This document shows, piece by piece, positions 35,734 through 47,953 of a stretch of DNA of 64,000 nt (position 1 is the first letter of the stretch; each line of letters begins with the position of its first letter). A program made the translations under genes and the position numbers. The notes beneath the pieces were generated by a model. It was not told the DNA's origin. It worked only from the letters and a program-made list of their open reading frames with translations, and searched no databases. This DNA comes from Leptodontidium sp. MPI-SDFR-AT-0119 (taxonomy: Eukaryota; Ascomycota; Leotiomycetes; Helotiales; Leptodontidiaceae): assembly GCA_020726505.1 (NCBI GenBank), contig JAHLEZ010000005.1, forward strand, positions 124,001 to 188,000, in the 5' to 3' direction.

Positions 35734-36556
35734 CTTGGCGGATTGTGATGTTGTTCTTGCGTGGAGAGAGTGAGGTTGTCGATGGAGGGGCACCAACAGC
35801 TTACTCGTCTGGGTCGTCGTCACGAAGCGCAGCAGCCCACCTTGATTTGTGCCTTACAAATGAGGCCACCACTGCTCCTGGAAACGAACCTGGAAATCAT
35901 CAACTTTCTCTTCTTTTCTTCTTCTACTCAACAAGTTTTTGACCCTTATATTTTAGGTTTGCCATTTTCCCTCAGTGAAGTTATTCTCTCCTATCTTCTA
36001 TTTTGTTTTTCATACTCGAGATTTAATAGCATTTGTTTGTTTTTATTCGTTTATGAAAATGTTTCCGTTATTTACGGGGTCCACGGGTCTTCCATGCCGG
36101 GTTTCTGCTGGTATCCAGAGCCAATTACCCTTGCCTTTCTAAAGCATTGAGCGGTTGCATGAGTGCCTTCGTCATTACGAGAATCTTCCCACAAGCAAGT
36201 TTCTTCTTTTACTCGTTCCGTCGTGTTGTGTTCAGAACATGCTTCCAATTCAAATTTACGCCTTTCAATTTACGACATCCATGCAGCTGAATATCTCTCT
36301 GTCAATGATCTACATATCGGGCGCGTCCTTAGAACGGTCAAGTAAGGTATTCATGCCCTAGAGATGGCTTCCGGCACCTAGCTCTAGCTGTAGAGTTGCT
36401 GTCTTGTAACTCGCTCAACCCCACATCCCCCACTTCTGATGTTGTTCAAGTAAGGTACATGTTCATTGCTTCTGCAATTCTCTCGGGTATCATTTTTATC
36501 CCTTCATTCCAACTTGTATTTGAACATCATATTCTGTCTATACTTCTCTCTGCTGT
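35734..36556. other. Divergent intergenic region, ARPC3 and MFS transporter
   Basis: Pyrimidine-rich stretches lie before the transporter start. ORFs at 35761-36361 show no family. Promoters of both genes are expected here. Confidence 0.5.
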
Positions 36557-38113
36557 ATGCAAACGAAGACACGGGAGGCGGGTCCCCAAAGCACCCGCGA
36601 TGATGATCCCATTAATGAAAGCTTGGCTACGGGCTCTAAGTTACCGGATTCGAATATAATTAAAGATGGAAAAACTACCAAGGTTGGACATTCTGGAGAA
36701 GTTCAAATGGAGGTACCTGATCTCCGGTCAGCTTCAACAACTCAATTCCAGCCAGCCCCGAACGAGAAGAGTTGGGACCCAGATTCCGCTGAATCGCCTC
36801 CTGGTGAGACACCCCAAGACTCGGGCTCATCCGAGATCGACGACGAACACATCTACCCAGAAGGTGGTGTCCGAGCATGGCTAGTAGTTTTCGGTTCCTG
36901 GTGCGGCATGTTCGCTTCTCTCGGAATAGCAAATACACTCGCATCTTTCGAAGCGTACTTCTCACGAAATCAATTGGCGTCTTACTCTCCAGGACAGATT
37001 GGCTGGATATTCTCTATATATGCATTTCTGTCTTTTGCTGGTGGGATATATATTGGTCCGCTGTTCGATGTGTATGGGCCTTTCTGGCTAGTGTTCCCTG
37101 GAAGTGTGTTGGCAGTCCTTGATATGTTCTTACTGGGAGTTTGTACGGGTAAGTGAAGTCTTGTAGTCGAAACTTTCTACCTCGCCTAACTTCAGTCAGA
37201 ATACTGGCACTTCATTATCGTCTTTGGTGTACTAGGTGGACTTGGTACAGCACTCGTCTTCACTCCCTCAATCGCAGCAGTATCCCACTTCTTCCACCGC
37301 CGCCGAGGGAATGCAACAGGAATCGCCGCGGGTGGAGCAGCATTCGGCGGTATCGTCTACCCCCTACTTCTCCAATCCCTCATTCCCAAAATCGGTTTCG
37401 CGTGGGCGACTCGCATCTTAGGCTTCATCATGCTCTTCCTAAGCATCATCGCTATTCTCCTCATCAAAGCCAACATCCAGCCATCGCACAAAGCCACTTC
37501 ACCCCACCCCGATATCAAGATCCTCCGCCAGCCCGCATTCTTGATGACAGTAATCGGATGTTTTCTGCTAGAATGGGCACTCTTCGTACCTCTGACCTAC
37601 ATCACCAGCTATGCCTTGAAAGAAGGCCATGCCGAGGCTTTCTCCTACCAGATCTTACCAATTCTATGTGCTGGCTCTGTATTCGGTCGCTGGCTTCCTG
37701 GTCTATATTCCGATAGGATAGGCCGTTACAATTGCTCTCTTCTGATGATAATCTTGACCATCGTCTGCGTCTTCGGGATCTGGCTACCTTTCGGATCCAA
37801 CACAGCTGGCCTGGCGATCTTTGCTGTCATATTCGGCTTCGCGAGTGGTAGCAATATTTCACTCACGCCTGTCTGCGTTGGTCAACTTTGTGAGACGAAA
37901 GATTATGGACGGTACTATGCGACGTGCTACACGATTGTGAGTATCGGGTGTCTGACAGGCGTGCCGATCGCAGGGGAGATTCTTGAGAGGTGCGGTGGGG
38001 AGTACTGGGGCTTGATCGTGTTCACGGGTGCTTGTTACGTGGGAGCATTCGGTGCCTTTTATATGGCGCGGGGATTTGCCGCACGTGGATGGGGGATTTG
38101 GGTGAAATATTAG
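36557..38113 (+). CDS. MFS transporter, monocarboxylate-transporter-like (MCH type)
   Basis: Exons 36557-37148 and 37200-38113 join as ACG-G/AA to give 501 residues. A hydrophilic acidic N-terminus of about 100 residues precedes the family start [24 protein letters not shown], followed by [13 protein letters not shown] and [20 protein letters not shown]. About 12 membrane helices follow, with [17 protein letters not shown] after helix 4 and [15 protein letters not shown] in the second half. This matches the fungal MCT/MCH subgroup, whose members include riboflavin and carboxylate permeases. The substrate cannot be told. Confidence 0.9.
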
Positions 38114-38520
38114 GAAAGGACGTATTGCACTGCAAATGAAAACCTAGTCGTCCCGAACTCAATAGGAAAAGTGCCGAACTGCAGCAGCAAATAGCGAACA
38201 AAGAAACGAGATGTTCGTACGATGATATCCTGTCTGGGGAGACGAGACGAAGTAACAACAGAAAATTTAACTTGAACTCTCAAAAATCTTTCCATCCTAA
38301 TTCTGATTTAGCTCATTACTGTTGGTTGAAGACCGAAATGTTCAGAAAGATTGGATAATCATCTCACCGCTTCCATGAGAAGAGAAGACTACATGAGGAA
38401 ATTTCTCCATGAGTACCCGGGGGGAAGTAAGAAACATAGCAGGCATAGAACAAGAATGTTACGCACCTGTGAGCCTCCAGTGTGTATTGTAGTGTTGTGC
38501 TGATCTAAGTACAAAAGGCC
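38114..38520. other. Intergenic region between convergent genes
   Basis: No gene is supported; it contains both 3' ends. Confidence 0.5.
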
Positions 38521-39519
38521 TTATGAGAATATCTCCGAAGAGGAAATTCTCTGTATAGTACAATTTGGTAAGTCGTCCCAAGGATCTGAGCCCTCCCATC
38601 CATTTAAAGCTCTCCAGCTCCCCCTCACCTCAGGTGGCATACCCTCGTACATCGGTGGAAATGGAAGGGTGATTGTAAAGAGCTCAGGTCTGGTGACTTG
38701 TTTGACGGGTTCCAATAAGTATGCCGCAGCATCTTTATTGAGATTGGCCCATGTGTAATCACAGACGAAGAGTTTGACATGGAGCTCATGCAGTCCTTCC
38801 ATCGCAGAGATTATATCCCATATTTTCCTCCACTTTTCTTGGTGCATGACTTGGATATGAAGTAATGATTGAGGGTAGTCGTGGATCACAGTAGGAGGAA
38901 CGGTATTTCCTAATAATTCCCAGACAAACCGTAGTGTACGTATAGTGTTCAGACTTTGGGGCTGGAGGGAAAGTGGGAGATATTCTATAACTGCCGGATT
39001 CGAGACAACGAAGGTATTCGAAGAGTAGAGAATATCGATGGCTTCCGTGTAGCTGTGTCAAAATTGTTAGTCTGATATGCATGACATCTAAATAGATTTG
39101 AGACAATCAGTATGTGAGACTTACACTTGTCTGCATGCCTGCAGAAGACACAATAGCTTTGGCGGTACTTCACTGCTTTTCACCCTTGCAGCGCAATGTC
39201 CATGGTTGCATTTGCTTGGGTCAGGTGACATGCAGTGATTGCACCTTAGACGCGTAGTAAACATATCGAAATCTACATGGATGGTATGGTATTTCAGCAC
39301 ATAGGACCAGATCTGTCGACGAATTTCCAAAGGCAATTCGAGCAGATGACTATGAGGTTGGGGCGTAGAAGGCCATGTTATTGGAAGACGATTAGGACGA
39401 GGACGAGGAGGTGGTAGGTTGTGGTCGTAGGGATCATGTATTAGCTGTCGCCTTCTTGGCTTTAAGCTGGGGAAGGCAGAGATGAGCCATTTGGGCAAGA
39501 TGGTGAAGCCGCCTTCCAT
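38521..39519 (-). CDS. Fungal protein with an LPxEIRxxIW fold (DUF7730-like), function unknown
   Basis: Exons 39519-39125 and 39052-38521 (72-nt intron, donor GTAAGT) give 308 residues. After a Pro-rich start comes LLELPLEIRRQIWSYVL, then LLQACRQVYTEAIDILYSSNTFVV, the signature of a large ascomycete family annotated only by domain and vaguely like F-box proteins. A Cys/His cluster (CNHCMSPDPSKCNHGHC) sits in between. The C-terminal half reads as alternating strands and helices with TLRFVWELL. Its role is unknown; F-box activity is not established. Confidence 0.85.
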
Positions 39520-40381
39520 GGTGTGAAATTGAATTTGCGAAGTTGAACAGTTGGTATATTAGATGTGGTAATGAGAGAACAAGGTGCAGACGATCGATTG
39601 CACAGAATCTGAGCTTTGGCCTCAGGTAATTGAAGGTTATGAGTTTGCTTGAGATTTTACAAAATAGGAATCTCGCTACACCAAATTGATCATGAGTGCA
39701 GAGGTAAAGTCAAAAGTTTGAAGATAGATGTCGGTTTGAGGCACAGATCTTAGTGAAAATGAGGTTGACTCTAAGCGCGGGCCGCTTTGCGGAGGTATAA
39801 CATGGTCACATAAGCCACGCCACCGCTGTCTTCCGAAAGTAGCCAGGCCAGGCTACCAGAGAGTCTGGCAAGGTTAAACGCAACCTTAGGTAAGAGAAAT
39901 AAAGTTATGATGATCGGTGAAAGAAAAAAACTTGGATTTCGTATTGACATCAAAGTGATGTCAGGGGAATGAAAGCAATACGATGTAGATGGGGTGTAGT
40001 CACTCCACCCCCGTTTCAAATGTCTAATCTCTCAAGACAAGGGGCCTAAGTCAGCCTAAGCAAAGGCGGCGCGAGATCATGTGAACTTAATAGGCAGGAG
40101 ATGTCGAGAATCCGGTTAAGCAACAGGCAAAACGGGCGTGGAAGCATTACAGTAAGTTACTCCTCAACCTAAGCAGTAAACTTTCTCTCACCATGCTGAA
40201 ACCTAAGCGTGTGGAGTCTATGTACATAAAATATCGTCTCAATTCAATCAATTCTCTCGCTTAGAATCCCAAAGTAAATAATACGGCCAAGCTCGTCTAC
40301 ATTCTAAGACTCCAACCTAACAGGAAATGCAACTCAAAGTGGATAAAGCAATTACAAGAAATACAATCGAGAAACTTAAAG
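39520..40381. other. Intergenic region
   Basis: Promoter side of the DUF7730-like gene and 3' end of the next gene. Nothing further is supported; ORF 39771-40019 is unsupported. Confidence 0.5.
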
Positions 40382-41117
40382 TCAGGAAATCGAGAATCTC
40401 CCTCGCGTAGCCATCTGCCTCTCCCAAGGAATCTCATGTCCCAAACTCGCATACCCCCTATAAATAACCTCAAACCTCCACGCATGTTCCGTACCCAAAC
40501 TCTCTATCAACCTACGAAAAGTGACAATCTGGTCTTTCATAAGGTGATTTCCCATATCGACCACATTATCCGGATACAGTTTGATTGGGTACCTCAGACG
40601 ACGCTGTCTCTGATTTTCAGGCACAGGCGCCGACAGCTCCCGTAGCGCGTCTTCGAAGACGCTAAATTCCTTATCTTGGGACTTACGTCTCAACTCCCGC
40701 ATCTCGGGCTCGGTGATTTTTAGCCATTCACCGTGATTGAGCATTGCGCCTGGACCGGGGTAGAGGTTGCTGATAGTTTGTTCGATCTTGGCGAGTGTTT
40801 CGCCAGTCTGCCAACGTCCGGTGGCCGCGGCACACTTCTCGATCCTGAATAGCTTGTTATTTTCCGGACACGCGTTCCATTCCATGTAGGTAAGTGCAAG
40901 TCAGGGGACTAGAAAACGTGGTCTCTTACCAATCTTTGATCCACTTGCAATGGCCACAGAAAGAATTATTGGGGTACAACCAAGCGTGTCTTCTGCAGAT
41001 GTCGTTGTGTGCTGAACAATACCAACCTCCTATCACGTTCTTGTCCAGAAGGCACGCAACTGATGATTCATCTTGTCCATGGCAGCGAATTGTATGGCCT
41101 GGGACTAGGGTTGTCAT
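40382..41117 (-). CDS. Hypothetical protein with N-terminal Cys/His cluster
   Basis: Exons 41117-40930 and 40844-40382 give 216 residues. The 85-nt intron (GTAAGA to TTCAG) was chosen because it joins KWIKDW to IEKCAAATGRWQ in phase and has a CTGAC branch-like box. The first 60 residues contain regularly spaced Cys/His (IRCHGQ, YCSAHNDIC, FCGHCKW), likely a zinc site. The rest is helical and charged (ELRRKSQDKEFSVFEDALREL). I do not recognise a named family. A downstream in-frame ATG at 40885 lies inside the intron and is not the start. Confidence 0.65.
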
Positions 41118-41562
41118 CTTAACATTCGGTAATGATTCAAATGAATGTACGGGAATGCTACTTCAAGGACCCCGGATTTTTAATAAGGGGATATTTGATA
41201 TTCAATATAGAAGTGCAAGTAAATCTTAGATCTATCAAGTAATACTTGGCTGCAAGACCTTGAGTCTTTGTTTGATTTGGTGAGCGCTGCCGTAGTTCCT
41301 TGCCGGCTTCGGCAAAGTCGGGACAAAGGTCCACAAAGACTAATATATCTTAAATCCATCGATCAATGACAGGATTCAGATGATTCGACGGATGCGGAAA
41401 CAAATTGATACACGTGAGCTCTAGGTCCCATCCGGTTCTTGAAAGCCTGCAGCAGCAAAATCGAGCTCTGATCTCTAAACTAGGTAGCAACCAAAAATCC
41501 GGCGATTCTGCTGGAATTCTTGGAATCGAATTTGAAATCCCAAATATATACCTCTCTTCATA
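41118..41562. other. Intergenic region
   Basis: No supported gene; ORF 41405-41629 overlaps the 3' end of the neighbouring HET gene and is unsupported. Confidence 0.5.
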
Positions 41563-43521
41563 TCAAACCAGGGTAAAATTTGTGATTTGCGGATCATTTT
41601 CAAACACCCACCCATCCATTATCCCATGAACAAACGATTCTCCAATCATCTTGAACTGCCCCTCCTCCCCTGTTCCCCTCAACACAAAGGGGACATTGCC
41701 ACCACCAAAGACAGCTACCACGTCTCCAGCATCACAAACGCTAGGTACCAACGCCATGAAACCGTTTTTCGTGATCGCGAACGAGCGATGCCCTGCCATG
41801 TTCTGGAACATAGATAGATAATCATGTCCAAATATCGCTCTATCATCATTGATCTCCCAATCGAAGTCTTCACCAAGCGATGCATAGTCCGCCAGTTCAA
41901 GCATATCTCTGTCTGAGTATCCGCGCGGGATGCCCATTGATAACGCGTAGTTCAGGCAGCAGACTCGAATCGCGGCTTGGAAGTTATACGCGTAGGTCTG
42001 ATCAGCGCGGGAAGAGAGATGTGTTTGGTCTGTGATTAAAGTACGCCAGAAGGCATCGGTTATTGAGTCGCCGTAGGGATGTTCGCGGAGTCGGTGGACG
42101 ACGGAGAGGTGTGTTAGGATCCAATTGAAAGGTTGGCCTGGCCAGAGGGTAGGACGGCCTGGCTGGGCACCCATAGAGGGGAAGATTTCGTTGGAGACGT
42201 AAATGAGTTCGTCGAGGAGGACGCCTTTGGTGAGGAGTTTCTGCTCCTCTTTGTTAATGGTGATGGATGCTGGTGTTGAGGCGTGGGCGTTGAAGAGATC
42301 CCGTGCTATGTTGCAGTAGGCTACTGGGGATGTGCTCCAATCGGGGACCCAGCTTGGTAATGTGAGCTTTGGATTTGACAAGGAACAGCTAAGAAGCTCG
42401 AAGTTCTGACATGTCTCCAATACATGTATTGCGGTGTTGATGTATAGATCAGTGACCGAGATACTGTAGTCGACTCTTATCCCAATGTTGTCTGCGTCGG
42501 AAGCCAATCCCAGAATTCCGTACACTTTGTCTCGAGGGTCGGTGCTATCCAAACCATGACATTTGATGAGGACTTTGGCCAAGGACATTGTCTCTGCAGT
42601 GCCGTCAAGCCGTTTCAATCGTAGGGATGCCATCGATGCAAGATTAAGAAGCGTCTTATTATCATTCCCGGCGGCATCTTCGTCTCTTAAGTCCGTAACT
42701 GCAATCCTCGGTGTCATGCCCATCTTGTGGAAGGCATATATTCTCGGGAGAAGCTCGCAAGGGAAGGTCTTTGTACCACACATCATGACCACATTCTGGT
42801 TCAAGACATATTCTTGAAGAATCCAGACCCGGCTCGCATTCGGACGACGAAGTAGCCGTCGAACAGCTTTCCACTCAATAGCTTCCCTATGAGGTAAGCC
42901 TCTAGCAGCCAGATTGTCGAGTTCAAACGAAAAGCCAGCTTCTCGAGGCTTGCCCAGAAAAGACATTGCAAGATTATACAAACGGGACGCAAATTCTAGT
43001 CCGAGGTTACTTTCGTCTGCTTCTGGGCCGATGTAACTGATGACTCTGCTCGCTTGACGGTAAATCCTGCCCATCATCTGGACTTGCTGATTGCGTTCCG
43101 GTATATTGGACTGGTCGATACAGCATGCGTCTACCCAGAGAATCCTTGGTCCCGCATCAATATTCGCATGACGAAGATCACGAAGAGCGTTGTTGAGGGA
43201 ACTGGTGATGGTGAAGTGGTGGTTTAGATGAATGTTCAGTTGATGCTTGAAATCTGGCGTCCCCCAGACGTACGACAGAGCTTCGTATTCTGGATTCGCG
43301 CCTAAGTCTACTTCATGAACAGAGCAGAATAAGGGCTCATCGCCTTCGCCTGGATGGAGGTGAAGGACCCTAATGTGCTCATTTGATTTCAAAGCCGCGC
43401 AGGCATACAGTTCCGAATTCACGCCGTCGCTGAGGTGCGTGGCCGTTTGCGAAGCTTCGCGTCTGCTTGGCCGAGTTGAAACCACAACTCGATCTTCTGG
43501 TTCCATTGCCGATATCTCCAT
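41563..43521 (-). CDS. HET-domain protein
   Basis: Single exon of 652 residues from ATG 43519-43521; an earlier in-frame GTG was not used. HET motifs: YEALSYVWGT, ILWVDACCIDQSNIPERNQQVQMMGRIY, SRVWILQEYVL, then STDPRDKVYGILGLASD. The C-terminus keeps FKMIGESFVHGIMDG, a feature shared with the HET genes at 31895 and 61852 (SVRGIMGGEF, AYVDGIMEGEF), so these three belong to one subgroup, distinct from those at 29070 and 55881. No premature stop is seen. Expected role: cell-death effector in non-self recognition; the partner is unknown. Confidence 0.92.
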   Translation of the reverse strand: MEISAMEPEDRVVVSTRPSRREASQTATHLSDGVNSELYACAALKSNEHIRVLHLHPGEGDEPLFCSVHEVDLGANPEYEALSYVWGTPDFKHQLNIHLNHHFTITSSLNNALRDLRHANIDAGPRILWVDACCIDQSNIPERNQQVQMMGRIYRQASRVISYIGPEADESNLGLEFASRLYNLAMSFLGKPREAGFSFELDNLAARGLPHREAIEWKAVRRLLRRPNASRVWILQEYVLNQNVVMMCGTKTFPCELLPRIYAFHKMGMTPRIAVTDLRDEDAAGNDNKTLLNLASMASLRLKRLDGTAETMSLAKVLIKCHGLDSTDPRDKVYGILGLASDADNIGIRVDYSISVTDLYINTAIHVLETCQNFELLSCSLSNPKLTLPSWVPDWSTSPVAYCNIARDLFNAHASTPASITINKEEQKLLTKGVLLDELIYVSNEIFPSMGAQPGRPTLWPGQPFNWILTHLSVVHRLREHPYGDSITDAFWRTLITDQTHLSSRADQTYAYNFQAAIRVCCLNYALSMGIPRGYSDRDMLELADYASLGEDFDWEINDDRAIFGHDYLSMFQNMAGHRSFAITKNGFMALVPSVCDAGDVVAVFGGGNVPFVLRGTGEEGQFKMIGESFVHGIMDGWVFENDPQITNFTLV

Positions 43522-44281
43522 TGTTTGTCCCACAAATTTAGCAGTTCAAGTGTTCTAGTCTGTCTTCTTGGTCTTTGAAACTGCTTGTTTCCTAAATAGA
43601 AGTGCAAATTAACTTTCCTTGCGTACAGCCTTGGTGTGACCCTGTGACATTGTGGCGTTCAAGGCTGAAAGTATTCAGCCGGAAACGACACTAAGCCATT
43701 TATGGCCTCTGCTGCGCCTGCCAGTAGAAGGAAGGAAGCCATTTATACGCAACTGTGATCGTTGGCATTGATGCCTGGTTGCAATAGTACTGGGCCAAGG
43801 AGTGTTTGGTTTTCTTAATATAATAGGCGAAGCATAGCGTAAATCACATTTATTAAGATTGACCAGGAAATCCGCTAACATGGGCTTTCTTTGAAATTTT
43901 ATATTTTCAGCCTAGCTCTATATGAGCAGACTTTGCTTTGATGTACTGTCAGGACTGTCGATGGGTATTGGTTTTTTTTTTTTTTTTTTTTTTTTTGAAG
44001 GAGCCGGGCATAAAGAGAAAACCATGGGATGGTTGTCCAACGGCATGTGACGACAAGCTTCAGTAATAGTGTTTGTTGATTGTTATAAAAAATTACAATA
44101 ATTGCATTGTTATAAAAATTTCTCGTCTGTTCTTCAGTCGCATGTAGAGTCATGGACTTTCTAAGTGTACGCATATATCAACCAGCCCTAGGCACAGGTT
44201 TGACATCGACATCGACGGTGTATTTACTTGAGCAAGTCTTGCGGAACTCATTCTCGCAAGACCAATCTCACAACTGTGATT
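43522..44281. other. Intergenic region with T homopolymer
   Basis: Divergent promoter space. A run of 25 T lies at 43972-43996. Nothing else is supported. Confidence 0.5.
43972..43996 (+). repeat. Poly-T run of 25 bases
   Basis: Uninterrupted T tract seen directly. It might be the tail of an old retroposed element, but no element body is recognisable. Confidence 0.9.
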
Positions 44282-44821
44282 ATGAGTGCTGAAGCAAGGG
44301 CAATCGAGCTTGTGGATGAGACCTACGGATCAGCTAATCATCCCACCTGCTGGTCTCATCCTACTCTAAAATGGCTCGCTTGTCGAAGGGTTAATTTCAT
44401 ATACGAGGCGTGTGGCTGCTCTTCATTCACCTATATACACTCACGAGAGTGTAATGAGGGTGGTGATCCTGACCACGGGCTCAATGGTGATGAGTCGGCT
44501 ACTTTCCCTAGCGAAAACTTTTTGGTCGCGATCGATGCAGAAAGTTGTGGAGGTTGCACGGATCTGCAGATCATCAAGAAAATGACCTTCTACGAAGATA
44601 GGATTAGGAACCAGCAGTGCGAGCGCAACCAGAAGGGGAAAAGGTTGATTGGGTTTTGTGACAAAGAGTGGGAGCGCGACCTGATATTTGAGCAATACTT
44701 GCCCGTCATATTATTTCCTGATAATGCTTGGTTTGAGGGTATGAAACAGAAGCTAGTTGCTGCAATGTCACGGAGTAACCCTTCGGGATCTAGAAACCCT
44801 GAACCCAATTTCAAATATTAG
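44282..44821 (+). CDS. Cys-rich hypothetical protein
   Basis: A single frame of 179 residues from ATG 44282; an upstream TTG in frame is less likely. There is no signal peptide or membrane helix. Cys residues cluster in CWSH, EACGCSSF, RECNEGG and ESCGGCTDL, then QQCERN and GFCDKEWERD, suggesting a metal-binding or disulfide-poor cytosolic fold. The C-terminal third contains FEQYLPVILFPDNAWFEGM. I do not recognise the family. Codon style and length make it a likely gene, but introns at either end cannot be excluded. Confidence 0.55.
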   Translation: MSAEARAIELVDETYGSANHPTCWSHPTLKWLACRRVNFIYEACGCSSFTYIHSRECNEGGDPDHGLNGDESATFPSENFLVAIDAESCGGCTDLQIIKKMTFYEDRIRNQQCERNQKGKRLIGFCDKEWERDLIFEQYLPVILFPDNAWFEGMKQKLVAAMSRSNPSGSRNPEPNFKY

Positions 44822-45839
44822 GCCCGTTTGGAGATGGGGTAAGAATTGTAGATCTTGACATAGTACGTAAAGGAACAGAATTCATTTCTTTAAAGCAATT
44901 TTACGAAAAACAAAACTCAATAAGAGATGGCTAGTACATTATTCAAAGTATTATGTTATTGTGTCTGCAGGATAATTTTGAAGATACCAATGGGCACCTT
45001 CATCTTGAACCAGCCTACCGGCCGGCTAGCGACTGCATCTTATGAAGTGTCTCGACAGTGGTCTCCCGAATATTATGCTAAGATGAATCTAAATTATAAT
45101 TACTTTACGAAAGATGTAACAGGGTTGGCAATATCCGTATATCCTGGCGTTTGAAATTTACTGAACACCAGCATTAGTTTTGTTTATTTGAAAGGCCTCT
45201 TTCGCTTAGTGTTGAAATGGGCCGAGTCTTTACCGAAAGCACTGTATTTTAACAACCTTGGAAATAGGAACAGGATGGTTACTCCTTGCAGAATCTACTC
45301 CCAATCTGATAAGTCCAACATCATTTTAGAAACCTTTCCTGACCCTTTGAGCGACATACTGAAATTCCCAACAGCTTCCAGAGAGCCAATCTCCGAATAC
45401 TCACGGACGACATGATTCTTCCAGGCCGACGCTAATCAGAATATGATAATTGTCCGGACAGTCCCCCGCATTACCCCGCAACCTCCACAATAAGCTACTA
45501 AATTCGTATTAGGAGGTAGATCGCAGCTTCAAATGTGCCATATCGAGCTATTGAAGCCGGTAAGCGGCGTTTCTTTATTGGTGCGCGTACACAAAAGCGC
45601 CCGGTATTTCTATTTCCCACGTCAGGTGCGTTCAAAGACGTCGAAGCCGAATAACGACGTGGTTTCATTGGTGCGCAAATTCGGGCTTTCTACCGGCACT
45701 TGAACTCTAAGTTCTTGTTTACTAGATGAAATGCAGAAGGAGAGAGAGTCGTCTACTTATATAGTCTTTGCTGGACAGGACTCTCACAGAACTTCCATCG
45801 TCACGATATTGTTCTCTTTAAAAAATCTACTGACAAGAA
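44822..45839. promoter_or_regulatory. Upstream region of alpha-galactosidase: two CCCCGC sites and a direct repeat
   Basis: No gene is supported. Two CCCCGC elements (45464-45469, 45474-45479) fit the CreA carbon-repression consensus (reverse of SYGGRG). The palindrome TGTCCGGACA lies at 45451-45460. A roughly 35-bp imperfect direct repeat (45553-45587 and 45643-45676) ends in ATTGGTGCGC in both copies. Catabolite repression of the downstream hydrolase is inference. Confidence 0.4.
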
Positions 45840-47581
45840 ATGATGTTGTCCTCAACGCCGCACAGTTTAGCCATGTTGGCATCATTGCTACTTGCAACTG
45901 CCAATTCTCAAAAAGCCCCAGGCAGTCAGCAAACCCCAATCATGGGCTACAACAGCTACAACGATGTTGCATGCTCGCCGAACGAAACCATGATTCACAA
46001 CACCATTCAGTCCATGTCAGACAAGGGCTTTCTGGGCTTGGGTTACAACTTCTTTCAGATCGATTGCGGATGGCAGGGTTACAATCGACTCTCGAATGGA
46101 TCAATCACCTACGACAGTTCTAGGTTCCCAAGTGGAATTTCACCATTGAGTAAATTTGCAATTGGGTTAGGATTTAAATGGAGCATGTATACAGACCAGG
46201 GCGTGTACTCTTGCGATACGAGCTATGACCCGCATCGGCCAGGTTCACTTGGCTATGAGACTCAAGATGCTGCTATGTTCGCTGCATGGAACACCCATTA
46301 CGTGAAGGTAAAATCCCTTCACCCCTTTCTTAAGGAAATTGCGGTTGGGGCTAGCAGAGGCTGAATTTTTAGGTGGACAATTGCTTCGTGGATCCAAACA
46401 ACAATGCTCCCAAGGACCCACGCACCGATTTCCCAACCAGGTATTCTCCTATGTGGAACGCTTTACAAGCAGTCGGTATTCCCAACATGCTCATCTGCCA
46501 ATGGGGAGTTCCGTATCAGAACACATCAACAAACACTCTCCAGGGTCCCACTGCGTGGGCACCAGCAGTCTCTACCTCCTTCCGGATTTCAGATGATATT
46601 TCTCAAGGCTGGACATCCACCCTCCGTATCTACAACCAGGCCATTCACGCCAGCCTGCTGAATCTTGTCGGTCCCGGTCGATTTGCCGATATGGATTTGC
46701 TAGAAGTGGGAAACCCCGGAATGACTGTTGACGAGCAAAAGACTCATTTTGCCGTGTGGGCAACATTCAAATCAGCCCTCATGATCTCAACACCTGTCCC
46801 GAGCATGACAGCGCAGACGGCACAAATCTTAGGTAACAAGGATTTGATTGCTGTGAACCAGGATGCACTCGGACTGCCAGTCAAGCTCATTCAGCGCTTC
46901 TCCAACGACTATGATATCTTCCTTGGGCCGCTCGCGAATGGTGACAAAGTCCTGCTTATTGTTGACCATTCCAACAAGGCTCGAACATTGGCTGTCAATT
47001 TGACAGCCGTTGGCATTTCTTCTGCTACGGCAAGAGATCTGTGGGCTGGAAGTAATCTCGGAAGTGTGTCTTCTGTCAGCCAGTCAGTCCCCGCTCACGG
47101 ATCCATGGTATTTAGACTTTCAGCTATCCAGTCTGCACCATCGACAACACCGCAGTATCAAGCCATAGAAGCCGAATCTGCTACTCTGGCCAATGGTGCG
47201 GCCATCGCATCGTGTCCGGGGTGTTCTAATGGCCAGAAAGTAGGAAATCTGCTTTCCGGATCCACTGCATCTCTCACTTTCACGGGAATTGCGACCTCCC
47301 AGTCTACGGTCGACGTGCTGTTTGATTACATCAACTGCGAAGTGCAATATCTCGGCTCCTCCGTCCCTAACGTCAGAACGGCAAGCATCAGCGTGAACGG
47401 TGGTGCGGCAGTTACGGTGCTGTTTCCTCTGTCGGGATATAATTGGAGTGGAGATGTTCTCCCCAGCTACAAGGTCCGACTGAGTGGGTTCAAGTCTGGT
47501 GGTCAGAATACTATTTCTATTCAGAGTGCTTCGGGACAAGGTCATGCACCGGATATTGATCGGATTAGAGTTCCACAGTGA
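45840..47581 (+). CDS. Secreted alpha-galactosidase, GH27 with C-terminal CBM35
   Basis: Exons 45840-46307 and 46373-47581 give 558 residues. A signal peptide ends near LLLATANS. GH27 landmarks: PIMGYNSYNDVAC, FFQIDCGWQG, FKWSMYTDQG, then KVDNC spanning the splice (Asp158 is the family nucleophile), and RFADMDLLEVGNPGM with the acid/base Asp near 261. After a Ser-rich linker, residues about 415-558 match CBM35 (YQAIEAESATLANGA, VDVLFDYINCE, DIDRIRV). The enzyme removes alpha-1,6-galactosyl groups from galactomannan or raffinose-type sugars outside the cell. The 65-nt intron is in phase. Two adjacent ATGs open the frame; the first is used here. Confidence 0.95.
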
Positions 47582-47953
47582 TGGAGGGATAGTGATATGT
47601 AGTATTCATTCTTCGTATCTATCTCACTGATACCAACGTCGCCTGTCACTGCCGTCAGAAGGAAATCAATCATATGTGCATGAACTGTTGACTCGCTAAG
47701 GCTTGGCGTTAATGAAAAGAGGCTTTATATCACTGATTAAAACACATGATTACCACAGAGATCCAGTTTGCTTCTATTCCGACCGTCCAGATCTAGTATT
47801 ACTCTGACTCTAAATTTGACTCAGATCACGCATCTCATCCTTGCCCTAAGTAGATGCATAGAAGAAATCAAGACAATGAACATTCTCAGCCCAGTAGAGC
47901 GGACTCTGTAACAACCAGTCAAAAAATTCCAATTCGATTGCAAAAATGACATC
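47582..47953. other. Intergenic region between convergent genes
   Basis: No gene is supported. Confidence 0.5.

Noticed and set aside
43972..43996. Poly-T as the tail of a retroposon
   Set aside because: No element body or target-site duplication is recognisable.
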